This document shows, piece after piece, positions 33,613 to 41,824 of a stretch of DNA of 46,239 nucleotides; positions within the stretch are counted from its first letter, which is position 1, and each line of letters starts with the position of its first letter. The notes under the pieces were generated by a model that made no database searches, was not told the origin of the DNA, and was given only the letters and a program-made list of their open reading frames with translations. Source of the stretch: Moorena sp. SIO3H5 (GTDB taxonomy: Bacteria > Cyanobacteriota > Cyanobacteriia > Cyanobacteriales > Coleofasciculaceae); NCBI RefSeq assembly GCF_010692395.1, contig NZ_JAAHHS010000029.1:1621-47859 (forward strand), written 5' to 3'. A program made the position numbers and the translations under genes.

Positions 33613-35793
33613 TTAGCGATCATGCTTTCTTGACAAATAGCCAAGTCCCAGAAAGATACCTAAGCCCAGGATAGTGGAGGGTTCAGGAACTGTTTGGGAT
33701 TCGTTGAAGGCTCTGATCGCACTCTCAAAGAACCGACTTACTTGTTGGCGAGGGAGAACACCTGTGTTAAATAGGTCTGTGAGTGCTGTATCGACACAGG
33801 TTTCATATTCTAGTCGATTAGACCAGTACCCATCAAAGCTACAGGGAATTTCGGGGAAGAACAGTCGTTCAAAATTCCTAACATTGTAGAGTCGATTGCG
33901 AACTCCACCTGGCCAGAGTACTTCAAGAGTTCCTTGGAGACTAGACCCAAGACCAAAGTTGGCAGCTAAACTATCCTGGGAGGCATAGCTTGAACCACCT
34001 AGAATTGGCTGCATCACTGTCTGACCATTGTCTGGAGTAAAGAAAAACACAGCGCCAATGCCATCACGATTGACATGACCATCGGGTGTGAGACCAACGG
34101 TGCCTATGCCTTGCACTTCCACCCAGCCGTTACCATTATCGCCACTATTGATTTCTACAGAGAGGGTACCATCTGGTAGTTCCAACCCACTCCAAACCAA
34201 TTCTCCAGGGTTCTCAGTGGGAACAAAAGTGGGTACAAACAGTGCTGTTTCGTCAAACGGTGAACCATAGGTGACGGAATAAGGCTGTAGGGGTATGGGT
34301 TCGGGGAAGTCAAAGTTAGACACCGAAACGATATCAGAGAAACCATCATGGTTGAGATCGCCAACGGCTACGCCGTGAACATTGCGCCGGATGTGGTTGG
34401 TAGAAGTAGCCAGTGCATTGGCATCGTAAGTGAAATTACCAGCACCATCATTTTCTAGAATCACACCTGGATTGGACGCATCTACAAAACGCCCGAAATC
34501 TAAAGCACCGTGAAAGATAATGTCTGTGTCACCGTCGTTGTCATAATCAGTTGTCGAGGTTCCCCAGCCAAAGGGCGTAGTCACTAGCTCACCCACGCCG
34601 GGGTCTGTAAAGCTGCCGTCTGCTTCCCCCAAAAACCAACGAGATGCCACCAACCCTGCGGGGACAGGGCGATTGAGAGCATAATCCCCTAAATTGCTGG
34701 CAAAAATATCCATGTTGCCATCGCTATTCAGGTCACCGAAGGAAAGACCCATCCATGCACCGGTTTGGTTTGTGTTAGCTTCTACGGTCACATCAGTAAA
34801 GTGTCCTGTGCCATCATTATTGAGAATGTGAATTAAACCGCGATCAACCCCACCTTGTTCTGCATTAGGAAAAGCGGCTTGGTCATCTGCATGGACAATA
34901 TCAAGGTCTCCATCTAGGTCATAATCCACCATGGCAATCGCCCAGGTAATAGAAGCTGAGCCCGCTGCTTCTTCAGGGAAACCAGCCAGATTTGTAATGC
35001 CGGAGCTATTGCTGACGTCCACAAAAACGTTGTTGCCAGTGTTTAGAAATAGCTGATTATGCTCATTTCTGGCAAAGGGTTCCCTAGCAATGGGGATTTG
35101 ATCGTCCCAGTTTGTGTAGGAATTGGCAATCACAATATCTAGGAGTCCATCCCCGTTGACATCCCCCATGGAGGCTGAGGTAGAGTACTTAGAACCGCCA
35201 CCAATACTACTGGTTTCAGTAATGTCAATAAACGTGCCATCTCCCTGATTCTCGAAAAGCTGATTGGGTTGACCAGTTCCGAGAACCAATAAATCAAGGT
35301 CGCTGTCATTATCAATATCTCCATAGGCAACACCACTGCTGTCTTGATTAAAAGCAGCGACCCCTGCCGAGGAGGCTAAATCTAAGAATTTGACCTGACC
35401 AGTTTCCTGTAACTGATTGGAGTAAAGACTGTTGTTAGCACCAGGCCCGTTAGTGACATAGATGTCGAGGTCGTGGTCGCCATCAAAATCTAGAATTGCC
35501 ACCCCAGGAGCCCCACGAGCTTTCCATGGCGTGGTAAGTATGTCCTGAAAGGTATAAATTGGCTGTTGTTTTAATGCATCGAAAATGGCGTTTCGTGGTG
35601 ATGGGACACGACGATAGGTAATCCCAGCATTATCCCCTGCAGCGAGATCCGAAAAGGTGACATTACCATCAAGAGCGGTTTTCCCTTGCTCAAGGGAAGC
35701 ATTAACTAGACCAGCGAAAGCTGCAGACGGTGACAAAAGAGGCTGTAAGCCACTGACCAAACAAGTAGCGAATATAAGCTTAGTGATTTTCAT
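33613..35793 (-). CDS. FG-GAP/VCBS repeat protein with UnbV domain and PEP-CTERM anchor
   Basis: The 726-residue exported protein has a signal peptide (MKITKLIFATCLVSG…SAAFA). At least seven Ca-binding-like FG-GAP repeats follow (DFDGDHDLDIYV, DIDNDSDLDLLV, DVNGDGLLDIVIA, DYDLDGDLDIVH, DLNSDGNMDIFA, DYDNDGDTDIIF, DLNHDGFSDIV), predicting a beta-propeller. Then comes an ASPIC/UnbV-like segment (LQGTLEVLWPGGVRNRLYNV). The C-terminus has VPEPST, a hydrophobic helix and SRKHDR, the PEP-CTERM signal. It is probably displayed on the cell surface or in the sheath, with an adhesive or carbohydrate-binding role (inference). The gene stands alone. Confidence 0.88.
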   Translation of the reverse strand: MKITKLIFATCLVSGLQPLLSPSAAFAGLVNASLEQGKTALDGNVTFSDLAAGDNAGITYRRVPSPRNAIFDALKQQPIYTFQDILTTPWKARGAPGVAILDFDGDHDLDIYVTNGPGANNSLYSNQLQETGQVKFLDLASSAGVAAFNQDSSGVAYGDIDNDSDLDLLVLGTGQPNQLFENQGDGTFIDITETSSIGGGSKYSTSASMGDVNGDGLLDIVIANSYTNWDDQIPIAREPFARNEHNQLFLNTGNNVFVDVSNSSGITNLAGFPEEAAGSASITWAIAMVDYDLDGDLDIVHADDQAAFPNAEQGGVDRGLIHILNNDGTGHFTDVTVEANTNQTGAWMGLSFGDLNSDGNMDIFASNLGDYALNRPVPAGLVASRWFLGEADGSFTDPGVGELVTTPFGWGTSTTDYDNDGDTDIIFHGALDFGRFVDASNPGVILENDGAGNFTYDANALATSTNHIRRNVHGVAVGDLNHDGFSDIVSVSNFDFPEPIPLQPYSVTYGSPFDETALFVPTFVPTENPGELVWSGLELPDGTLSVEINSGDNGNGWVEVQGIGTVGLTPDGHVNRDGIGAVFFFTPDNGQTVMQPILGGSSYASQDSLAANFGLGSSLQGTLEVLWPGGVRNRLYNVRNFERLFFPEIPCSFDGYWSNRLEYETCVDTALTDLFNTGVLPRQQVSRFFESAIRAFNESQTVPEPSTILGLGIFLGLGYLSRKHDR

Positions 35794-36363
35794 CCTTATG
35801 TTTTAGATTTCATATCAATTATTTCCACAATCTAGAACACCATAAACTACTACTCCTTAGCCCTAGCTTAAGACTATGGGGAGCGTAACTGTTCAGGATA
35901 ATTTGGCTATCAAATTAACCGGGTAGAGTCGATAGTAAATGTTTTTTGATAAATGATGAACGGTATGATTTTTGCATCATTAGTCATTACCGATCACTAA
36001 TTACTCATTACTAATTACCCATTAACAATTAACCGTAAGTGTAAGGCGCTGACCTAGGCTTAAGCTACTAGCTAGCGTCAAATCAACTATTTGATTTGAA
36101 TGGCTGATTTATATCCAAGATTAAGTTTAGATCTAACTGAAACAAAAACTATTCAATTAAATTAAAATTTACAAAAACTTTAAATTGATCAAGATTAGTG
36201 ATTTTAGCTCCCGTTATTTTGACCAGACTAACGCTTACACTACTACAACTTTCCCACTACTGCTATATCTATCAGGAAACTTGTACAACTGGCACAGAAC
36301 TTACCGATAGTTGGTAGCAAAGCTTCTAGCATAACCAATAAAGTTACCACCGGAGAATTTCCA
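35794..36363. other. intergenic, divergent promoter region
   Basis: No gene. An ATTACTCATTACTAATTACC-type short repeat lies at 35,980-36,025, and the rest is AT-rich. It must hold the promoters of the FG-GAP and CPBP genes, but no confident boxes were found. Confidence 0.5.
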
Positions 36364-37056
36364 ATGCTCAAGACTGACTCTGGTCAAAATCCCCTATTAG
36401 CTTTGCTACTGCTAGTTCCTGCTGCGAGTATCGGTGTAGCAATGGCACTATATATTGCTCCAGGATTCTTAGGGCAGGCAGTATTCTCATGTTGCAAAGT
36501 CTGGTTACTAGCACTGCCCCTTGCTTGGTTTTTCTGGGTGGATCGTGGCAAGTTACGCTTATCCTGGCCGAAGCGCCAGGAGTTGTTGACTGGAACTATT
36601 TTGGGACTGTTGATGTTTGGGATCATCCTTGGGGCTTATTGGCTTTTCGGTCAGCACTGGATTGATAAGACGGATGTTCAAACTAAAGCCCAAGAAGCTG
36701 GGATAACTAGTGCATACATTTACCTACTTGGGGCGATGTATTGGACTTTGATTAATGCGTTCTTGGAAGAGTATATCTGGCGTTGGTTTGTCTGGAGCAA
36801 GTGCCAGATTCTCATCCCAGGACTTGGGTCAGTATTACTTTGTGCATTACTGTTTACCCTCCATCATATTATTGCTTTAACCTTTTACACCCAAGATTGG
36901 CTGGTGGTCATCCTTGGCTCATTAGGGGTGTTCATGGCTGGAGCTGTATGGTCGTGGTGCTATCTAACCTACCGTTCCATCTGGTCTGGTTATGTTAGTC
37001 ATATTCTGGCTGATTTAGCGATCGCATTTGTCGGTTGGCAACTTTTATTTGGGTAG
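36364..37056 (+). CDS. CPBP-family (CAAX-like) intramembrane metalloprotease
   Basis: The 230-residue protein has several membrane helices (about 10-32, 40-58, 76-95, 117-135, 153-172, 180-200, 207-228). It carries the CPBP/Abi signature: Glu135-Glu136-xxx-Arg140 (EEYIWR), His167/His168 (FTLHH) and a late His213-xxx-Asp217 (SHILAD), the predicted metal ligands and catalytic Glu. In bacteria these proteins are often immunity or maturation proteases for peptides. No peptide precursor was found nearby. In cyanobacteria they are also widely distributed housekeeping proteins of unknown substrate. Confidence 0.85.
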   Translation: MLKTDSGQNPLLALLLLVPAASIGVAMALYIAPGFLGQAVFSCCKVWLLALPLAWFFWVDRGKLRLSWPKRQELLTGTILGLLMFGIILGAYWLFGQHWIDKTDVQTKAQEAGITSAYIYLLGAMYWTLINAFLEEYIWRWFVWSKCQILIPGLGSVLLCALLFTLHHIIALTFYTQDWLVVILGSLGVFMAGAVWSWCYLTYRSIWSGYVSHILADLAIAFVGWQLLFG

Positions 37057-37087
37057 CGAAGCTATTGACTAGACTTCTTGCAGTTGT

Positions 37088-37124
37088 GGGGAACAGGGAA
37101 CAGGGAACAGGGAACAGGGAACAG
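37088..37124. repeat. heptanucleotide array (GGGAACA)n
   Basis: About five copies of GGGAACA lie after the CPBP gene, in the gap before the convergent queD. Confidence 0.85.
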
Positions 37125-37259
37125 TGGACAAGAATTGACGCAAAGCATCAAGAACACTATCAGAAAACTAATTTTGCAAGAGGTCTACTCAGGATAATTA
37201 TCCTTAATACAAATCTCCCTATCTCCCCATCTCCCCACCCTGCCATTAATTATGGTTAT

Positions 37260-37655
37260 TCAACCGGACTTGATATTAGGTTTCATATATCGGGTACCAG
37301 AGGTACAGGTTTCTTGAATTTCAACGGCATACAATCCTGGTAAACCGGCTTCTTCAAGTCGCTCAAAAACCCACTTAGCGATCGCTTCACTACTAGGATT
37401 CTCCAAGCCGGTGGTTTCATTGAGGTAATAATGATCCAAAAAGTTATCCAACAGAGGCTTGAGATAGGTCTTGATATCACCATAGTCCATTATCATCCCC
37501 TGTTTGGAGCCCTCCTCAATTAGTTGATTACCTTTGACATATACTCGCCCCACCCAGCTATGGCCATGTAACCGACTACATTTGCCGTCATGATGGGGAA
37601 GGCGATGAGCAGCTTCAAACCGAAACTCCTTGTAAATTAACCATTCTTCCATCAT
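37260..37655 (-). CDS. queD: 6-carboxytetrahydropterin/6-pyruvoyltetrahydropterin synthase family enzyme
   Basis: The 131-residue protein has zinc ligands His17, His30 and His32 and active-site Cys26 (FEAAHRLPHHDGKCSRLHGHSW), the QueD/PTPS signature. It also has MIMDYGDIK, a LENPSSEAIAKW segment and the C-terminal Glu/Thr pterin-binding loop (EIQETCTSG). QueD makes 6-carboxytetrahydropterin from dihydroneopterin triphosphate in queuosine synthesis. The PTPS branch makes pterin cofactors, and cyanobacterial members are sometimes PTPS, so the exact reaction is uncertain. No other queuosine gene is in the window. The start may be 37655 or the next ATG at 37652. Confidence 0.9.
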   Translation of the reverse strand: MMEEWLIYKEFRFEAAHRLPHHDGKCSRLHGHSWVGRVYVKGNQLIEEGSKQGMIMDYGDIKTYLKPLLDNFLDHYYLNETTGLENPSSEAIAKWVFERLEEAGLPGLYAVEIQETCTSGTRYMKPNIKSG

Positions 37656-38007
37656 TTAGAATTAAGAATTAAGAATTAAGAATTATCTTACACTTCATAT
37701 AAAACAATCTATTGAGTTTAACCTAATTATAATAAGTAATCTAGACAAATTAATATAAAAGAGAACAGGTGACCGGATAAAATAGAGTGGATTATGGTAA
37801 AAATTTATAATAACTTAAGATCATTTTTAATCATTTAGTTTAAAATCATAATCAAGTTTTAATCCACCCATAAACGGTTACCAAAGTTGCTGATATCTAT
37901 CGCTATTTTCAAGATAGCATGAAGTCCGATAAAAGCGATGCATCCCTACTCCCTACTCCCTGTGCTATACCATAAACGGAAGGAACCAAGGGAAGTTGAT
38001 ATCACCG
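37656..38007. other. intergenic between queD and fumC
   Basis: No gene. Four AATTAAG units sit at 37656-37684, directly before queD. AT-rich DNA follows, with a short ACTCCCT array at 37947-37962 and GGAAG (37991-37995) before fumC. Confidence 0.5.
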
Positions 38008-39402
38008 ATGACTAAGATGCGAACAGAAACCGATAGCATGGGGGAAATCGAAGTTCCTGCTAATCGGTATTGGGGCGCTCAAACTCAGCGATCGCTAAAA
38101 TATTTCTCGATTGGACAAGACTTTATCCCTGCGGAAGTCATAACAGCGATGGCTATTCTGAAAAAAGCGGCTGCTCTGACTAACTCTGAACTGGGTAAAC
38201 TACCAGAGGATAAAGCTAAGTTAATCATTGAAGCAGCAACAGAGGTGATCGAAGGCCAGCTAGACGGTAACTTCCCTCTCCGTGTTTGGATGACTGGTAG
38301 TGGTACCCAGTGCAACATGAACGTGAACGAGGTGATTGCTAATCGTGGGATTGAACTAGCTGGGGGGGTGATGGGTAGCAAAAACCCAATTCATCCCAAT
38401 GACCACGTCAATATGTCCCAATCTTCTAATGATACCTTTCCCACGGCTATGCACATCGCGTCAGCGGTAGCCTTTCATGAGCGACTGATGCCCAAGGTAA
38501 GGAAAATGCGGGATGCTCTAGAGGAGAAGGCGAAAGCATGGGATAGTATAGCGAAAATTGGGCGCACTCACCTTCAAGATGCTGTACCGTTAACCTTGGG
38601 TCAAGAGTTTTCCGGTTACGTTGCCCAGCTAGATGCTAATTTAGCACGGATAGACTCTGTGCTTCCTGGCTTATACGAGTTGGCGATTGGTGGAACGGCG
38701 GTCGGGACTGGGTTAAATGCTGGCAAGGGGTTTGCTGAAAAGGCTGCTGAGCATATTGCTAAGTTGACCGGCTTGCCCTTTGTGTCTGCTCCTAACAAGT
38801 TTGCGGCTCTAGCAGCTCATGATGAGATGGTTATGGCTAGCGGTGCCCTGAAAACCCTAGCGTGCTCGTTATTGAAGATTGCTAATGATATCCGTTTCCT
38901 AGGGTGTGGACCACGCTGCGGATTTGGGGAACTGAAACTGCCATCCAATGAGCCAGGGTCTTCGATTATGCCAGGGAAAGTTAATCCGACCCAGTGCGAA
39001 GCGATGACTATGGCAGCTACTCAGGTGATGGGCTACGATAGTGCGATCGCATTTGCTGGTGCTCAGGGGCACTTTGAATTGAATACCTTTAAGCCTATGA
39101 TTGTGTTCAACTTGCTCCAATCTGTCCATCTACTTGCTGACAGCTGCAACAATTTTACTGACTTCCTGCTCAAGGGACTAGAACCGAATCGAGAGAAAAT
39201 CCAGTATTTCCTGGAACAGTCCCTGATGCTAGTCACTGCTTTGAGTCCAATCATCGGTTACGACAAAGCAGCAGAAGTGGCGCACCATGCTTCTGAGAAG
39301 AACCTTACCCTGAAAGCAGCTTGCCTAGAATTAGGCTATGTTTCTGCTGTTGAGTTTGACCAGATTGTTGATCCCTATCGGATGGCCTATCCCTTTGATT
39401 AG
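38008..39402 (+). CDS. fumC: class II fumarate hydratase
   Basis: ATG 38008 gives 464 residues, the normal class II length. A TTG at 37996 would add four residues. [26 protein letters not shown] is the typical opening. Also present are [52 protein letters not shown] and the signature [15 protein letters not shown] (about 316-330), with its catalytic Ser loop. The enzyme interconverts fumarate and malate in the cytoplasm as part of the cyanobacterial TCA reactions. It stands alone, with heptamer arrays after the stop. This is ordinary housekeeping. Confidence 0.97.
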   Translation: MTKMRTETDSMGEIEVPANRYWGAQTQRSLKYFSIGQDFIPAEVITAMAILKKAAALTNSELGKLPEDKAKLIIEAATEVIEGQLDGNFPLRVWMTGSGTQCNMNVNEVIANRGIELAGGVMGSKNPIHPNDHVNMSQSSNDTFPTAMHIASAVAFHERLMPKVRKMRDALEEKAKAWDSIAKIGRTHLQDAVPLTLGQEFSGYVAQLDANLARIDSVLPGLYELAIGGTAVGTGLNAGKGFAEKAAEHIAKLTGLPFVSAPNKFAALAAHDEMVMASGALKTLACSLLKIANDIRFLGCGPRCGFGELKLPSNEPGSSIMPGKVNPTQCEAMTMAATQVMGYDSAIAFAGAQGHFELNTFKPMIVFNLLQSVHLLADSCNNFTDFLLKGLEPNREKIQYFLEQSLMLVTALSPIIGYDKAAEVAHHASEKNLTLKAACLELGYVSAVEFDQIVDPYRMAYPFD

Positions 39403-39829
39403 TCATTTTTAGGGAGTAGGGAGTAGGGAGTAGGGAGTAGGGAGTCGGTGGAAGCGTGGTAAGTGTGGTAGATGTGGTAAATGTGGTAGGTGTGGGGATA
39501 GGGGGGAGATTTGTATAGCACTACGCATTAAAGTTAGGACATTGATACAAGCAGCAAAAGCTGTTTTAGTCAACTTTTAGGTGCGACCCGTGGCGAATTT
39601 AATTTTTAATGGGTCAAGCGCACCTTTGCATGCATGCCTCTTGCCGTCTTGATGCAGTCGCTCATGGGGGAAACCACGGCAGTCGCTCATGGGGGAGACC
39701 CCCAAGACCGCGCTGCCTCCCCAAGACCGCGCTGCATCGCTCTTGCCTCTTGCCTTGTAAATGCTATATTGAGCAATTCTAAGAAACCTTTAAGTTTAAA
39801 CTGATAAGGATAATCTTAGCAATTTTACA
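39403..39829. other. intergenic, dense with small repeats
   Basis: No gene. A GGGAGTA heptamer array (39411-39443) follows fumC. GTGGTAAGTGTGGTAGATGTGG-like units follow it. The hairpin repeat is at 39579-39625, and a CAGTCGCTCATGGGGG/CCCAAGACCGCGCTGC repeat is duplicated within 39655-39748. Confidence 0.65.
39579..39625. repeat. AGGTGCG…CGCACCT hairpin repeat
   Basis: AGGTGCG-ACCC at the left and GGGT-CAAGCGCACCT at the right around an AATTTAATTTTTA centre. Same family as 7866-7907, and end-related to the palindrome at 28879-28929. Confidence 0.75.
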
Positions 39830-40150
39830 ATGTTTGATTTTAATATCCTATTTGATTTCTCCCGTAACCATTGTGTAGCCATCTGTGCCATTTTAGTTCC
39901 TGCTAATTTGCTGCTGACCTTACAAACCATCATTTTCACTGTGATTGGTTATCCCCAAGTTCAGGTGCGGAAAGCTGCTTTAGTGGCGTGCATCCCAGCT
40001 TTGGTAATGCTATTCCATGTGTATAGTTGGTTGATGATTGGAGTAGTGATGGCTCCGACCTACATTCTGTTTTTTTTAGCAGCTGTCTGCTTAAGTATTA
40101 ATTTTTGGGCAATTAACTATTATGGTAGGTTAGTTTATTCTAGGGAATAG
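39830..40150 (+). CDS. small membrane protein of unknown function
   Basis: The 106-residue protein has about three hydrophobic helices (18-40, 49-68, 71-94) and no recognised domain. The composition is consistent with a real cyanobacterial membrane protein. The last codons (SRE) and the TAG stop lie inside a GGGAATA heptamer array that begins at the gene's end, so the original C-terminus may have been replaced. No operon partner. Confidence 0.6.
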   Translation: MFDFNILFDFSRNHCVAICAILVPANLLLTLQTIIFTVIGYPQVQVRKAALVACIPALVMLFHVYSWLMIGVVMAPTYILFFLAAVCLSINFWAINYYGRLVYSRE

Positions 40151-40228
40151 GGAATAGGGAACAGGGAATAGGGAACAGGGAATAGGGAACAGGGAACAGG
40201 GAACGGGGAACAGGGAACAGGGAACAGG
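40141..40228. repeat. heptanucleotide array (GGGAATA/GGGAACA)n
   Basis: About twelve degenerate heptamers, starting within the final codons of the small membrane protein gene. Confidence 0.85.
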
Positions 40229-40411
40229 GGTACACAAGTCGTGATTTTGGCGTTGCTTAATAATGGAATGATTTTAAGACTCAGGTAGAATGGGCATCTT
40301 GCCAGTTTCAATAAATATTTTCGCGCGGGCAGGATGCCCACTCTACTCCTATTCATTCCAAGACTGACGCAACGCCGTGATTTTAGCTTCGGTTACCTTG
40401 ACCAGACCAAC

Positions 40412-40470
40412 GCCTACTCCCTACACCCTACACCCTACTCCCTACTCCCTACTCCCTACTCCCTACTCCC
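40412..40470. repeat. heptanucleotide array (ACTCCCT/ACACCCT)n
   Basis: About eight heptamers. The TAG stop of the CDF gene (40463-40465, minus strand) lies inside the array. Confidence 0.85.
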
Positions 40471-41419
40471 CATCTGGTTCATCTTTACCGTTGATTTGTT
40501 GGTTACGGTTCGAGCGATTCCATCGTAAGGATTCGGTTAAGTCATCATCGATGTGGAAAATAGCTTGTACCGGTCCGTAGCGTTCTTGAATTCCCCCCTG
40601 AATCCGTTCAGCAATCAGGGAAATGACTCCTGAGAACTCTGGATGCACGACCAAATGCATTTCAACATACATGAAGCGTCCTACAACACCCCGGCACTGA
40701 ATTTGATCACAGCGAGTGACACCTCCAACTTGATGGGCTATGTTAGCGATCGCTTCTGGATCAATGGGAGTTTGTTTGACTAGCAGGGGCAACTGCCAGT
40801 TGATAACTTTCCAACAATTTTTCCCGGCAAAGAGCACCAGCACAGTACTCAGTAGTGGATCCAGCCATAGGAAACCTCGGGAAACTCCCCAAAGCCCACC
40901 GAGTACTAGTATAGTTAAGCCCACATCCTGAAGCATTTGAGCGGCCTGAAACCGTAGGGTAGGACTCCTGACCACTTTAGCTTGGTAAATCATCAGGCAA
41001 GACCAACCAAGGCTCATGGCTAACACGGCTCCCAACAGCTGTGCTAAGGGTAAACTGAGCCGGACAGGAATAGTTAAGGTTCCTCCCTGAATCAGGGTTA
41101 GTAACTGCTGAGAGGACAGTAGGCACAAATTTCCCCCAGCAAAGCCGAAAAAGGCAATTAGCACAAAGGTAATCACGGTTTCCCGTTTACCATGACCATA
41201 GACTGACAGATCTGGCGGATTGTCAAAGGTAGTGATCATCAGCAAATTGACAAGGGTATTAAAGCAAATTAATAGGGTGAACAGGGATTCCCCCATCAGA
41301 CTGAGCGATTGGGTAGCCCAAGCTGCTGACACCTTGACTGATAAAACAAACAAGCTGAGCCAGAGGGTAATGAATAATACCAGACGACTAGTCTGATCGC
41401 GGTTTGGTCCTTCGGTCAT
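40463..41419 (-). CDS. cation diffusion facilitator-like transporter
   Basis: ATG 41419 (MTEGPNRDQTSRLVLF) gives 318 residues. An upstream in-frame ATG at 41494 would add 25 residues of low plausibility. Six membrane helices are followed by a cytoplasmic domain. YGHGKRE (74-80) and LDPLLS (186-191) are CDF hallmarks. The usual TM2/TM5 metal site (DxxxD and HxxxD) is not obvious: TM2 has Glu44 (MGESLF) and TM5 has QxLQD165. Metal specificity, or even metal transport, is therefore uncertain. The C-terminal end and stop lie inside a heptamer array. No regulator is adjacent. Confidence 0.8.
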   Translation of the reverse strand: MTEGPNRDQTSRLVLFITLWLSLFVLSVKVSAAWATQSLSLMGESLFTLLICFNTLVNLLMITTFDNPPDLSVYGHGKRETVITFVLIAFFGFAGGNLCLLSSQQLLTLIQGGTLTIPVRLSLPLAQLLGAVLAMSLGWSCLMIYQAKVVRSPTLRFQAAQMLQDVGLTILVLGGLWGVSRGFLWLDPLLSTVLVLFAGKNCWKVINWQLPLLVKQTPIDPEAIANIAHQVGGVTRCDQIQCRGVVGRFMYVEMHLVVHPEFSGVISLIAERIQGGIQERYGPVQAIFHIDDDLTESLRWNRSNRNQQINGKDEPDGE

Positions 41420-41824
41420 GGCCTGAAGGTAACAGATGTCGATTACCTTCACATTATCTTGGATTACCCTATTATTTATTGAGGCATCAGGCAATTATGC
41501 CATTTTATGGCAGTTCTTAATGGTTTTGGGGAGTTGGGAGTGGGGTGTGGGGAGTTGGGTGTGGGGTGTGGGGGTACAGACAAGCGATGCAGAGTGCGAC
41601 AATCAAGCGAATTTAATTACGGGTCAAGCGCACCGAGGGAGTAGGCAAGAGGCAAGAGGCAAGAGGCAAGAGGCAAGAGGCAATGCTGACTTCAGACTTC
41701 AGACTTCAGACTTCAGACTTCTAACTTCTAATGTTACCTAGTCTGGAGGAAAGGGGAAATCTATATAGTGAGTCCGGTTGAATTGGTCCGATTGGCCGTA
41801 TCCCCTCACCTAGGTATGTCACCC
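41420..41824. other. intergenic with several tandem repeats
   Basis: No gene. GAGTTGGGAGTGGGGTGTGG-type units lie at 41529-41576, a degraded AATTTAATTACGGGTCAAGCG hairpin repeat at 41591-41634, GGCAAGA heptamers (five copies, 41644-41680), and ACTTCAG heptamers (41690-41722). GGAGGAAAGGGG (41745-41756) precedes the kinase gene. Confidence 0.7.

Noticed and set aside
40135..40356. 73-codon minus-strand frame rich in PYSLFP
   Set aside because: It is a translation of the stop-free strand of a heptamer array.
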